From Palsa-459 sp035510855 (GTDB taxonomy: Bacteria > Actinomycetota > Acidimicrobiia > Acidimicrobiales > RAAP-2): a stretch of DNA of 17,332 nt. The notes under the pieces were generated by a model. The model was not told the origin of the DNA and searched no databases. It saw only the letters and a list, made by a program, of their open reading frames with translations. The stretch's first letter is position 1; the number at the start of each line of letters is the position of its first letter. The DNA lies in contig DATKGG010000027.1 in assembly GCA_035510855.1 (NCBI GenBank), positions 1 to 17,332 on the forward strand, given 5' to 3'. Positions 1-8,264 of the stretch are shown here, one piece after another. The translations under genes were made by a program, and so were the position numbers.

Positions 1-1285
1 GAGGGGGGAGGGGGGGGATCGACAGCAGCGTGGTGACGGTGCCCACGTGCTCTTCGGGCGCGTCGATGGTGACGCGCTCCATGGGCTCGCTGCGCTTGCC
101 GTCGATCTCCTTGGTCACGACGTGGGGCTTGCCGATCGTGAGCTCGAAGCCCTCGCGTCGCATCGTCTCGATCAGGATCGCGAGCTGGAGCTCGCCTCGG
201 CCGAGCACCTCCCAGGCGTCGGGCCGGTCGGTCGGCCGGACCCGGAGCGACACGTTGCCAACGAGCTCGGCGTCGAGCCGCGACTTGAGGAGCCGGGCGG
301 TCAGCTTCGAGCCGTCACGGCCCGCGACCGGCGAGGTGTTGATGCCGATCGTCATCGAGAGGCTCGGCTCGTCGACCTTGAGGGGGGGGAGCGGCTGGGG
401 GTCGTCGGGGTCCGCCAGGGTCTCGCCGATCGTGATCTCCTCGATGCCCGCGATCGCGACGATGTCACCGGGGCCGGCCGAGTACGCCGGGACGCGATCG
501 AGCGCCTCGGTGATGTAGAGCTCGGTCAAGCGGACCCGCTCGATGGTGCCGTTGAGGCGGCACCACGCGACGAGCTGGCCGCGCTCCAAGGTCCCCGACA
601 CGACCCGCAGGAGTGCGATGCGGCCGACGTAGGGGGAGGCGTCGAGGTTGCACACGAGCGCGCGAAGCGGCGCGTCGGGCTCGTAGGCAGGGGGCGGGAC
701 GTGGTCGCAGACGGCCTGGAACAGCTCGGTCAGGTCGTCGGCACGCGTGTCGGGCTCGGCTGTCGCCCAACCCTCCCGCGAGCTCGCGTAGAGCACCGGG
801 AACGAGATCTGGTGCTCGTCGGCGTCGAGGTCCAAGAACAGCTCCTCGACCTCGTGGACGACCTCTTTCGGGCGGGCGTCGGCACGGTCGACCTTGTTCA
901 CGACCACGATCACCGGGAGGCGCTTCTCCAGGGTCTTGCGCAGCACGAACCGGGTCTGGGGGAGGGGGCCCTCCGCGGCGTCGACGAGCAGCAGCACGCC
1001 GTCGACCATCGCGAGCCCGCGCTCGACCTCGCCGCCGAAGTCCGCGTGGCCGGGGGTGTCGATGATGTTGATCGTCGTGTGCCGCCAGACGACCGCGGTG
1101 TTCTTGGCCAGGATCGTGATGCCCTTCTCGCGCTCCAGGTCGCCCGAGTCCATCACCCGGTCGGTGAGCGCGGTGTGGGGCCCGAACGCCCCGGTCTGGC
1201 GGAGCATGGCGTCGACGAGCGTCGTCTTGCCGTGGTCGACATGGGCGATGATCGCGATGTTCCGGAGGTGTCGACGCGGCTGCAT
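1..1285 (-). CDS. typA: Translational GTPase TypA/BipA (3' end cut by window edge)
   Basis: Ribosome-binding GTPase of the EF-G/LepA class, which in other bacteria helps 50S assembly and growth under stress. The reverse strand reads from ATG at 1285 for 428 codons. Visible G motifs are the P-loop AHVDHGKT (residues 14-21), the switch I signature MDSGDLEREKGITI (45-58), DTPGH (76-80) and NKVD (130-133). Further on come the domain-II/III regions, including the segment DEPSLSMTIGINTSP and GKPHVVTKEIDGK. The family is about 610 aa long, so about 180 C-terminal residues lie outside. The last five codons before the edge (17 bases of G with two A on the plus strand) read Pro/Leu where TypA normally has an Arg-Lys-Gly motif, so they are probably not real coding sequence. 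It lies 30 nt downstream of the 278-aa gene on the same strand and may share its transcript. A TAGCCT box 10 nt before ATG could give a nearly leaderless message; the Shine-Dalgarno is only a weak GAGG. Confidence 0.96.
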   Translation of the reverse strand, partial: MQPRRHLRNIAIIAHVDHGKTTLVDAMLRQTGAFGPHTALTDRVMDSGDLEREKGITILAKNTAVVWRHTTINIIDTPGHADFGGEVERGLAMVDGVLLLVDAAEGPLPQTRFVLRKTLEKRLPVIVVVNKVDRADARPKEVVHEVEELFLDLDADEHQISFPVLYASSREGWATAEPDTRADDLTELFQAVCDHVPPPAYEPDAPLRALVCNLDASPYVGRIALLRVVSGTLERGQLVAWCRLNGTIERVRLTELYITEALDRVPAYSAGPGDIVAIAGIEEITIGETLADPDDPQPLPPLKVDEPSLSMTIGINTSPVAGRDGSKLTARLLKSRLDAELVGNVSLRVRPTDRPDAWEVLGRGELQLAILIETMRREGFELTIGKPHVVTKEIDGKRSEPMERVTIDAPEEHVGTVTTLLSIPPLPP

Positions 1286-1315
1286 TGGCCTCGGGAGGCT
1301 ACCGGTGGCGCGAGA

Positions 1316-2152
1316 TCACGCAGCAACGGCCTCGAGGGGGCTCGGTGCCGCCGACGGTGCAGCGAGGGCGTCGGCGCACGCAAGGAGCAGCCGCGCCGCG
1401 CGACGCGCGGCCTCGTCGTCGAAGTCGACGACGAGGCACAGACCTGCGTCCGGCCACGCCCCGAGCATCCTCGTCGGGCACCGCCCGGCGAGCGCGGCGA
1501 CGAGCGCGTCGACCACGAGCCCGTCGGCGGCCCGCGCACCAGGCAACCCGTCGCGGACGCGCAGGAGCCCGAGGTGCGCGCCCTCGGCGGGGCGCAGCGC
1601 CGCGTCGAGCCGCCCCTGCAGGGTGATCGTCGTCCCCGGCACCTCGAACCACGCGTCGGGGATGCCGACGGCGACCGACCCGTCGTGGGTGGGCTCGACG
1701 AGGCGCACCAGGCGCTCCGCCCACGTCGACGCCTCGACGGCGCACAGCGCTCGCGTGGCGCTCGGCGCGGCGGCGAGCCACGCCCCGAGCGCCCCGCGAC
1801 GCGTGAGGCCGCGGTGCGCTCGATCGCACAGGCGCTCGATCTCTGAGGCCGCCGCACTGAGTGCGTCCGGCATGGCGCCCACGGCGACGTCGCGTGCGAC
1901 CGACGTGCCGATCGGACGGCGAGCAGCGCGTGCGCTCCAGGCGAAGGGTGCGTCGAATCGGGCCGGCCCGAGCTCGGCGGCGAAAGCGTCGAGCCGGTGG
2001 CGCCGTCGGTCCGCGCCCAGGCTGTCCGCGAGCCGTGCGGCGAGCTGGCTGCGCAGGCGCGCAGAGACGACGTCGTGGTCTCGAGAACCCGACGAGGCGC
2101 GTGCAAGGAGCACGTCGCAGGTGGGAGCACACAGTCGCTCGACCACGGTCAC
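1316..2152 (-). CDS. Hypothetical protein, possible degenerate PD-(D/E)XK-like paralogue
   Basis: I do not recognise this 278-aa Ala/Arg-rich soluble protein as a named family. Its GTG start overlaps the stop of the upstream gene by 4 nt (GTGA), and a GAGGAG Shine-Dalgarno sits 9 nt before it (plus-strand CTCCTC at 2162-2167), so the start is well supported and translation is probably coupled. There is no signal peptide or membrane segment. A stretch near residues 165-185 (ITLQGRLDAAL) followed by a hydrophobic strand, and a C-terminal strand-helix unit (CLVVDFDDEAARRAARLLL, 239-257), resemble in order the middle and end of the protein encoded just upstream. This suggests the two are diverged paralogues acting as a pair. 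No catalytic Asp/Glu-x-Lys can be found. Weak homology is inference only; a coding assignment is firmer because of the coupling and the uninterrupted frame. Confidence 0.75.
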   Translation of the reverse strand: MTVVERLCAPTCDVLLARASSGSRDHDVVSARLRSQLAARLADSLGADRRRHRLDAFAAELGPARFDAPFAWSARAARRPIGTSVARDVAVGAMPDALSAAASEIERLCDRAHRGLTRRGALGAWLAAAPSATRALCAVEASTWAERLVRLVEPTHDGSVAVGIPDAWFEVPGTTITLQGRLDAALRPAEGAHLGLLRVRDGLPGARAADGLVVDALVAALAGRCPTRMLGAWPDAGLCLVVDFDDEAARRAARLLLACADALAAPSAAPSPLEAVAA

Positions 2153-2931
2153 GCAGCAGCGCTCCTCGCGACCGCGTCGAGCACGAGCTCGACTGCGTCC
2201 GCCAAGAGCTCGGAGGTGACCTCGCGCACGACCGTGGCACCGTCAGCCGTCGACAGCGCCGCGACGCGGAGCGGCTGCTCGCCGGTTCGCAGCGTCTCGA
2301 GCAGGGCGAGGTAGGCGAGGGTCGCGTCGCTCGCCGAGCCGAGCGTCGAGGTGGTCAGGTCCACGAGGCACACGCAGGCCCGTGACCCCCCGGACGCCCC
2401 CAAGGCGAGGTCGACGTCACCTCGGAGCACGACAGCGCCACCAGCGAGCGGGATCGCGTAGCGCACGCCGCACCGCGGCGACCATCGAGCGGGCAGCGAG
2501 GGCAGCGTCGTGGCGAGCACCGTGTGGTGCGCGGCGACCTCGGCGGCGAGGCGCGACCGATCGTCGATGTCGAGGTCGGCGAGGACCGACACGAGCTCGG
2601 CGTCGCGACCGGACGCACCGAGGGCGGCCACGGCGTCCTCGAAGGGGGAGGCCGGCTCGAGCCCGGCGACGCGCAGTCGCAGCAGCTGGACGAGGAGGGC
2701 ACCTCGCAGGCGTGCCGTCGCCGTCCCGGCCACCGGCGGACCGCTCCCCAGGAGCCTCGGTGAGATGCGCACGATCGGGGCCGTGACGCCAGTGCCGAGG
2801 CGCTCGAAGAGCCCGTCCTCCAGCCACGCACGGAGCCCGCCTGCGAGCCCGCGGTCCACGTGGGGGCGCAGCGCGGGCGTGCCCCGCAGCGAGCCGAGCA
2901 GGTCTGTCGCGGCTGGCGTTGCGGGCGTCAC
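2149..2931 (-). CDS. Hypothetical protein with degenerate PD-(D/E)XK (RecB-like) nuclease features
   Basis: A 260-aa soluble protein, first gene of a minus-strand set with the 278-aa gene and typA. Features recalling actinobacterial PD-(D/E)XK nuclease-fold proteins are an early GGLRAWLEDGLFERL helix (31-45), then ARWSPRCGVRYAIPLAGG (148-165), VVLRGDVDLALG (167-178) and a core strand CVCLVDLTTST (187-197). In an active enzyme the last strand would read Asp/Glu-x-Lys; here the lysine position is Thr, so catalysis by this site seems unlikely. Start choice: GTG at 2931 has a CACACT -10-like box 6 nt upstream, in line with leaderless genes nearby. An in-frame ATG at 3066 would add 45 residues but would overlap the start and promoter of the divergent gene at 3055. 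Fold assignment is inferred from motif order, not certain. Confidence 0.72.
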   Translation of the reverse strand: MTPATPAATDLLGSLRGTPALRPHVDRGLAGGLRAWLEDGLFERLGTGVTAPIVRISPRLLGSGPPVAGTATARLRGALLVQLLRLRVAGLEPASPFEDAVAALGASGRDAELVSVLADLDIDDRSRLAAEVAAHHTVLATTLPSLPARWSPRCGVRYAIPLAGGAVVLRGDVDLALGASGGSRACVCLVDLTTSTLGSASDATLAYLALLETLRTGEQPLRVAALSTADGATVVREVTSELLADAVELVLDAVARSAAA

Positions 2932-3018
2932 GAAGGCAGTGTGCTGGCCACGTGTGACAAACCCCGCCGAGCCTCCCCCCTCCCCGGTCCTGAGCCACGA
3001 GCGGCGTGCCAGGGAGAT

Positions 3019-3048
3019 GCGACACGGGTCGCTCCGACGCTCTACGAT
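3019..3048 (+). promoter_or_regulatory. Promoter of the 3055 gene, leaderless type
   Basis: A -10 box TACGAT lies at 3043-3048, only 6 nt before the GTG start at 3055. A -35-like GCGACA lies at 3019-3024, 18 nt upstream of the -10. Transcription would start at or next to the start codon, giving a message without a 5' UTR. Confidence 0.6.
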
Positions 3049-3054
3049 CCGAGC

Positions 3055-3579
3055 GTGCGGCGCCATGCGGTGCTCGTGGGGGGACCAGCGCTGCTGGCGG
3101 CGGTCGCTGGAATCGTGCTGTCAGCTGGCGTGTTCGCGCCGCAGCAGTCGCCACGTGCGGTGAGTCTCCCCGTCTCCGCACAGATGGAGCGCGCACTCAT
3201 CATCTCGGCGCACACCTGGCTCGGCAAGGAGGGCGTCAAGGTCGGGGTCGCCGACATCTCGATCGTGCGTCCGACGGACCGATCGCTCGGGGGACCGCTT
3301 GCCGCGTTCGTCGCAGAGACCCACCGGTTCTACGGCACGGCGTGTCTCACGCTGCACGCGCCATACCGGATCCCGATGGCACGACCAGGTGTCATGTGGC
3401 CGTCACCGCTCGCCCGCTGGCCGCTGTGCGTGCTGTTCTCCACGAGCTCGCCGCACAAGTCCTGGACCGTCCAGTCGACGGCCGGCTCGAACTGCGGGCC
3501 GATCGGGATCGTCCTGCGCGGCGTGTGGGGGCAGCGGATCCCGGTGTGCAAGGTCGAGCCCATCGTCTATCAGTTGTGA
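3055..3579 (+). CDS. Secreted or membrane-anchored four-cysteine hypothetical protein
   Basis: A 174-aa protein with a basic N-terminus (VRRH) and one hydrophobic segment (about residues 5-27), then an extracytoplasmic domain of about 145 residues. No A-x-A cleavage site is obvious, so it may stay anchored. Four cysteines at 97, 125, 147 and 165 could form two disulfides outside the cell. I do not recognise the domain. The GTG at 3055 is chosen because a TACGAT -10 box sits 6 nt upstream and no better start lies in frame; the open frame extends further upstream but without a start signal and across the divergent promoter. It is transcribed away from the nuclease-like/typA set and is followed at 35 nt by a very small membrane-protein frame. 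No function can be assigned from sequence. Confidence 0.78.
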   Translation: MRRHAVLVGGPALLAAVAGIVLSAGVFAPQQSPRAVSLPVSAQMERALIISAHTWLGKEGVKVGVADISIVRPTDRSLGGPLAAFVAETHRFYGTACLTLHAPYRIPMARPGVMWPSPLARWPLCVLFSTSSPHKSWTVQSTAGSNCGPIGIVLRGVWGQRIPVCKVEPIVYQL

Positions 3580-3613
3580 GTTCCCTGGCGCGCGGCGCCA
3601 TGGGCGTGCGCTC

Positions 3614-3751
3614 GTGATCGCCTCGGCGTTCGCCGTGGTCTTCGGCATCTTCATCGCAGCGTTCGTCGTGCTGTGCGGGTTCATCGTGACCTGGGCGTTC
3701 CGCAGAGACCGTGCCAACTGGCGGGAGTGGCGCGACCGCCAGCACGACTGA
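3614..3751 (+). CDS. Possible 45-aa single-pass membrane protein
   Basis: A short frame starting at GTG 3614 encodes one clear transmembrane helix (about residues 2-28, rich in Ala, Val, Phe and Ile) followed by a strongly charged tail of the form RRDRANWREWRDRQHD. This layout, a membrane helix with an Arg/Trp/Asp tail facing the cytoplasm, is typical of small membrane proteins and unlikely to arise from random high-GC sequence. No Shine-Dalgarno or -10 box stands out, so the start is uncertain and the gene may depend on read-through from the preceding 174-aa gene 35 nt upstream. Its stop codon lies inside the loop of a 7-bp hairpin. It could also be a chance frame. Confidence 0.5.
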   Translation: MIASAFAVVFGIFIAAFVVLCGFIVTWAFRRDRANWREWRDRQHD

Positions 3752-3778
3752 CGTCGTGCCAACCACGAATGTCGTGGT
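3742..3778 (+). terminator. Two tandem 7-bp hairpins after the small membrane protein
   Basis: First hairpin: GCACGAC (3742-3748), loop TGAC containing the stop codon, GTCGTGC (3753-3759). Second: ACCACGA (3762-3768), loop ATG, TCGTGGT (3772-3778). Both stems are perfect. There is no T-tract, which is common for actinobacterial terminators. An operator role is also possible for the second palindrome. Confidence 0.45.
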
Positions 3779-3954
3779 CACCCGAACCCGCACCCGATCA
3801 CAGGAAGTCGGCGAGGCTCAGTGCACTGGTCGGAGTGCGCCCCAAGGTCCATCCTCGGCACATCTAACACGCCTCTCGCCCGCGTGGTGAGGCTGCTGTA
3901 TCAGTGCCCACTGGGCCACTACCGGATGACACAGGCCCATGGTGAAATGGTTAG
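3752..3954 (+). promoter_or_regulatory. Intergenic region upstream of lhr with two CAGTG/CACTG dyads
   Basis: This 203-bp gap holds the second hairpin (3762-3778), a perfect 10-bp palindrome CAGTGCACTG at 3819-3828 and a spaced copy CAGTG-cc-CACTG at 3902-3913. The two dyads share the same half-site and could be binding sites for a dimeric regulator of lhr; this is inference. A GGTGA Shine-Dalgarno at 3941-3945 lies 9 nt before the lhr ATG. No convincing -35/-10 pair was found and no RNA gene is visible. Confidence 0.35.
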
Positions 3955-6900
3955 ATGGCGAGGTCTGTGCAGCCATCCCTGTTGACGGCGGCGGCGCCCG
4001 TGGGCACCGGGGCCTTGGCCGCGTTCCATCCCGCCGTCGCGGCGTGGTTCGACGGCCGGTTCCCGGGCGGCCCGACCGAGCCGCAGCGCCGCGCGTGGCC
4101 CGCGATCGCGACCGGTCGCGACGTCTTAGTCGCCGCCCCGACCGGCACCGGTAAGACGCTCACCGGCTTCCTCGTCGCGATCGACGCGGCGTGGCGGTCC
4201 CACGACGCGGGTGACCAGGCAGTCGAAGGTCCGAGGGTCGTCTACGTCTCGCCGCTGCGCGCGCTCGCTGCCGACGTGTCCGAGAACCTCGAGGCGCCAC
4301 TCGAGGGGATCGCCGCCGCGGCGCGCGCGCTCGGGCTCGAGGGCCCCACCTTGCGTGTCGGGCTCCGCACCGGTGACTCGACGCCAGCCGAGCGCACCGC
4401 GCTGCGCAAGCATCCGCCCGACCTGCTCGTGACCACGCCTGAGTCGTTGTACCTGCTGCTCACGTCGGCGTCCGGACGACGCATGCTCGCGCACACCGAG
4501 ACCGTGATCGTCGACGAGATCCACGCGACCTGCCGCGACAAGCGAGGCAGCCACCTCTCGCTCAGCCTGGAGCGCCTTGACCGTCTCGTCGCGGACAACG
4601 GCAGGCGGCTCCAGCGCATCGGCCTGTCCGCGACCCAGCGGCCAATCGAGACCGTGGCAGCGATGCTGAGCGGCGTCGCTGCGCGACGCGAGGGATCGAT
4701 CGTCATCGACTGCTCGGCCCCGAGGACCTTCGACGTCGCCATCGAGCTGCCCGGCGGCGAGCTCGAGACCGCGATCTCGACGGTCCAGATGGGCGAGATC
4801 CTCGACCGGATCGCCGAGCACGTCTTGGAGCACCGCACGACGCTCGTCTTCGTCAACACGCGACGGATGGCCGAGCGCGTGGCCCACCAGCTCGCCGAGC
4901 GGCTCTCGCCCGACGAGCTGGGCGTCGACGACGCGGCCCTCGTCGTCGCCGCGCACCACGGCAGCCTGTCCACGGCGCGCCGACGCCACGTCGAGGCGCG
5001 CCTGCGCGCCGGGGACCTCCGCGCGCTCGTCGCGACGGCGTCCTTGGAGCTCGGCATCGACGTCGGACCCGTCGAGCTCGTCTGCCAGCTCGGCTCGCCG
5101 AGGTCCATCGGCACCTTCCTGCAGCGCATCGGTCGCGCCAACCACCAGGTCGGCGGCGTGCCGATGGGGCGACTCTTCCCGCAGAACCGCGACGAGCTCG
5201 TCGAGTGCACCGCGCTGCTCGCGGGCGTGCGCGCAGGGGACCTCGACCGCCTGCACCCCCCGGTCGCGCCCCTCGACATCCTCGTCCAGCAACTGGTCGC
5301 CGAGGTCGCCGCTCGCGGCGAGGCGACGCTGGACGAGCTCTACGCGATGGTGACCGCCGCCGCGCCCTACGCGTCGCTCGGGCGCCCGCGGTTCGACGAG
5401 GCGATCGAGCTCGCGGGCAAGGGCATCGTGACGGGTCGGGGGCGCCGCGGCGCACACCTGCACGTCGACGCCGTGAACGGCGTCGTGCGGCCGAGACGCT
5501 CGGCGGGGCTCGCCGCCCTCCTCGGCGGCGGGGCGATCCCCGAGCTCGGCGAGTACCGCGTCGTGCTCGACCCCGACAACGTGACGGTGGGCTCGGTCCA
5601 CGAGGACTTCGCGATCGAGGCGGCCGCGGGCGACATCTTCTTGCTCGGGACGCACTCGTGGCGCGTGCTCAAAGTCGAGACCGGCACCGTCAGGGTCGCC
5701 GACGCCAACGGCATGCCGCCGACCACGCCGTTCTGGCTCGGGGAGGCCCCCGCGCGGACCGAGGAGCTCTCCGAGCAGGTCTCCGAGCTGCGCCGCGTCG
5801 TCGAGTCGTTCCTCGCCAACGCCGACGCCGAGGGGGCCCGCGCCGTCGTTCGCGAGCGGTCCGGCGTCACCGAGGACGTGGCCACGATGGTCGTCGCGTA
5901 CCTCGAGTCGGCGCGGCGCGCGCTTGGGGTGCTCCCGACGTCGGACCACCTCGTCGTCGAGCGCTTCTACGACGACAACGAGTCCGCCCAGATCGTCGTG
6001 CACTCGCCCTTGGGAGGTCGCATCAATCGCGCGCTCGGCCTCGCCCTGCGCAAGCGCTTCTGCGTGACGTTCGACTTCGAGCTGCAGGCAGCCGCCAACG
6101 ACGACGCCGTGACCATCGCGCTCGGCCCGCACCACTCGTTCCCGCTCAGCGACGTGATGAAGCTCGTGGCGCCGGGCAAGTCGCGCGAGATCCTCACCCA
6201 GGCCGTCCTGCCGCTGCCGATGCTCGCGGCGAGGTGGCGCTGGAACGTGGCGCGCGCCCTCGTGATGCCGCGCTCGACGACCGCGGGGCGCCGACCGATC
6301 CACCTCCAGCGCATGGAGGCCGACGACCTCATGGCCGCGACGTGGCCCTCGCTCGCGGCGTGCCAGGAGAACGCGCCCGCCGGCCCGATCCCCATCCCCG
6401 ACCACCCCTTGGTCCGACAGACCGTCGACGACGTGCTGTTCGAGCCGCTCGACGTCATCGGGCTCGAGGCGCTGCTCGTGCGGGTCGCCGCAGGCGAGGT
6501 CACCGTGACCTGCGTCGAGTCCGCCGAGCCCTCGGTGCTCGCCCACGGGATCCTGAACGGCGCGCCCTGGACGTTCCTCGACGACGCGCCGCTCGAGGAG
6601 CGCCGCAGCCGCGCCGTCGAGCTCCGTCGCGGGCTCGGCCCGCTCGACGCGGCGGGGCTGCCGGCGGGGCTCGTCGCCTCAGACCCCCTCGACGAGGCCG
6701 TCGTCGCTGACGTCGTCGCCTCGGCGGCCCCCCGCGTCCGCTCCGCCGACGAGCTGCACGAGCTGCTCGACGACCTCGTCGTCGTTCGTCGCGTGGACGC
6801 CTGGGGGCGCTTTGCGCGCGAGCTCGACGTCGCCGGTCGCCTCGGTGAGCTCGACGGCACCTGGGTCGCGACGGAGCGCCGCGACGCGGCCGCGGCGATC

Positions 6901-8241
6901 ACGATGGACGACGAGGCCGCGACCGACTGCGTGCGCGGCCACCTGCAGCACGCGGGTCCCGTCACGATCGAGGCGCTCGTGGGCGACGACTCGCTCGGCG
7001 GCGGCCCGCTGCGCGGCGCGCCCCTGTCGGTGCTGCGGGCCCGCACCGCGATGGCCGCCCTCGAGGCGCAGGGCTACGCCATCGAGCTGCCCGATGGCCG
7101 CTGGTGCGCGCGGCACCTGCTCGTGCGGTGCCACCACCTCGCCAAGCAGCGCCGGCGCGCCCGGGTGGAGCCGGTCGGGCTGGCCGACTACGTGGACTTC
7201 CTGTGTGAGTGGCAGCGCGTCGAGCCCGGCTCGCAGTTCGAGGGGCGAGCGGGCGTCCTCGCCACCATCGAGCAGCTGCAGGGCGTGGAGTTGCCGGCGG
7301 GGGACTGGGAGGCGCACGTCCTCCCGGCGCGAGTCGCCAACTACGACCCCACGTGGCTCGACGAGCTGTGCCTGGCCGGCGAGGTCGCCTGGGTCCGCCT
7401 CACGCCGAGGCCGGTCGACGACGCCGCTCGGCGCGGCGCGTCAACGCCGTCAGCGGCGACGCCACTCTCGCTGGTACGACGCGACGACCTCGCGTGGCTG
7501 CTTCGCGCGGTGCGCCTCGGCGAGGCGCCCACACGGCCCCCGCACGGCGCGTCGAGCGACCTGCTCGACGCCCTGGAGCGGCACGGCGCGCAGTTCCGCT
7601 CCGAGCTCGCCACCTCGGCGGGCCGACTGCCCGTCGAGGTCGACGAGGGACTCTGGGACCTCGTCGCGCGCGGCATCGCGACGGCCGACGCGTTCAGCGC
7701 GGTGCGGTCACTGCTCGACGCGCGCGCGCGATTCCGCGCGCGACAGCGTCGCCTGCCGACGGCGCGCCTCGCGCGCGCCCCTCGACGCGCGGTAGCGGGG
7801 ACCGGGGTGGGCGAGGGCCGCTGGAGCATCGTCCAGGCGCCGCTCGGCGCGCCCGAGGGCATCGAGCTCGAAGAGCTTGCCGAGCGCGTCGGCGTCCAGC
7901 TGCTCGTGCGCTGGGGTGTCGTCGCCTACGAGCTCACCAGCCGCGAGAGCTGCAAGGTCCCCTGGCGCCACGTCGTGTGGGCGCTGCGTCGGCTGGAGGC
8001 CCGCGGCGAGGTCGTGGGCGGCCGGTTCGTCGCGGGCCTCTCGGGCGAGCAGTACGCGACGATCGAGGCGGCGGGCATGCTGGCGGGCCGACGCGAGGGA
8101 CGCACGGGGCGCACCGTGACGCTCGCGGGCTCGGACCCGATCAACCTGACCGGCACCGTGCTGCCTGGTCCGCGCGTGCCCGCGGTGCGCCACCGTCGCG
8201 TGACCGTGGAGGCTGGCGACGTCGCCGACGCCGCGGGTTGA
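3955..8241 (+). CDS. lhr: Lhr-type ATP-dependent DNA/RNA-DNA helicase
   Basis: A full-length 1428-aa superfamily-2 helicase of the Lhr family, which in mycobacteria is a single-strand-DNA-dependent ATPase moving 3' to 5' and unwinding RNA:DNA hybrids, linked to DNA repair. The first RecA domain has TEPQRRAWPA (41-50), Walker A APTGTGKT (61-68), motif II DEIH (187-190) and motif III SAT (225-227). The second RecA domain has HHGSLS (334-339) and motif VI RIGRANH (391-397). A winged-helix region follows (about 430-520). The Lhr-specific associated domain is recognisable by FYDDNESAQIVVHSPLGGR (671-689), ARWRWNVARAL (759-769) and LQRMEADDL (784-792). The remaining 600 residues match the large C-terminal extension of long Lhr proteins, which is built of winged helices with an AlkZ-like fold. 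Start ATG 3955 has a GGTGA Shine-Dalgarno 9 nt upstream. It stands alone between hairpin regions on both sides; no nei-type glycosylase partner is present in the window. Confidence 0.97.
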   Translation: MARSVQPSLLTAAAPVGTGALAAFHPAVAAWFDGRFPGGPTEPQRRAWPAIATGRDVLVAAPTGTGKTLTGFLVAIDAAWRSHDAGDQAVEGPRVVYVSPLRALAADVSENLEAPLEGIAAAARALGLEGPTLRVGLRTGDSTPAERTALRKHPPDLLVTTPESLYLLLTSASGRRMLAHTETVIVDEIHATCRDKRGSHLSLSLERLDRLVADNGRRLQRIGLSATQRPIETVAAMLSGVAARREGSIVIDCSAPRTFDVAIELPGGELETAISTVQMGEILDRIAEHVLEHRTTLVFVNTRRMAERVAHQLAERLSPDELGVDDAALVVAAHHGSLSTARRRHVEARLRAGDLRALVATASLELGIDVGPVELVCQLGSPRSIGTFLQRIGRANHQVGGVPMGRLFPQNRDELVECTALLAGVRAGDLDRLHPPVAPLDILVQQLVAEVAARGEATLDELYAMVTAAAPYASLGRPRFDEAIELAGKGIVTGRGRRGAHLHVDAVNGVVRPRRSAGLAALLGGGAIPELGEYRVVLDPDNVTVGSVHEDFAIEAAAGDIFLLGTHSWRVLKVETGTVRVADANGMPPTTPFWLGEAPARTEELSEQVSELRRVVESFLANADAEGARAVVRERSGVTEDVATMVVAYLESARRALGVLPTSDHLVVERFYDDNESAQIVVHSPLGGRINRALGLALRKRFCVTFDFELQAAANDDAVTIALGPHHSFPLSDVMKLVAPGKSREILTQAVLPLPMLAARWRWNVARALVMPRSTTAGRRPIHLQRMEADDLMAATWPSLAACQENAPAGPIPIPDHPLVRQTVDDVLFEPLDVIGLEALLVRVAAGEVTVTCVESAEPSVLAHGILNGAPWTFLDDAPLEERRSRAVELRRGLGPLDAAGLPAGLVASDPLDEAVVADVVASAAPRVRSADELHELLDDLVVVRRVDAWGRFARELDVAGRLGELDGTWVATERRDAAAAITMDDEAATDCVRGHLQHAGPVTIEALVGDDSLGGGPLRGAPLSVLRARTAMAALEAQGYAIELPDGRWCARHLLVRCHHLAKQRRRARVEPVGLADYVDFLCEWQRVEPGSQFEGRAGVLATIEQLQGVELPAGDWEAHVLPARVANYDPTWLDELCLAGEVAWVRLTPRPVDDAARRGASTPSAATPLSLVRRDDLAWLLRAVRLGEAPTRPPHGASSDLLDALERHGAQFRSELATSAGRLPVEVDEGLWDLVARGIATADAFSAVRSLLDARARFRARQRRLPTARLARAPRRAVAGTGVGEGRWSIVQAPLGAPEGIELEELAERVGVQLLVRWGVVAYELTSRESCKVPWRHVVWALRRLEARGEVVGGRFVAGLSGEQYATIEAAGMLAGRREGRTGRTVTLAGSDPINLTGTVLPGPRVPAVRHRRVTVEAGDVADAAG

Positions 8242-8264
8242 CACCTTTGCATCCGGCGCCCGTG

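Noticed and set aside
47..1846. Long plus-strand open frame (about 600 codons) opposite typA and the 278-aa gene
   Set aside because: The product is Arg/Asp/Val-rich low-quality sequence, and the other strand encodes TypA with all G motifs. Long antisense frames are expected at this GC content.
2961..2985. G-rich minus-strand tract that might form a G-quadruplex
   Set aside because: The runs are uneven and do not give four well-separated G-tracts of equal length. It could equally be composition bias.
3925..3960. tRNA-like string (GGCCCATGGTGAAATGGTTAG) before lhr
   Set aside because: It resembles a D-arm, but no acceptor stem, anticodon arm or T-loop follows; it is the lhr ribosome site and start.
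4126..6546. Minus-strand open frame of about 800 codons inside lhr
   Set aside because: It is the mirror of the GC-biased Lhr coding frame, which carries every helicase motif; the antisense product has no domain or start signal.
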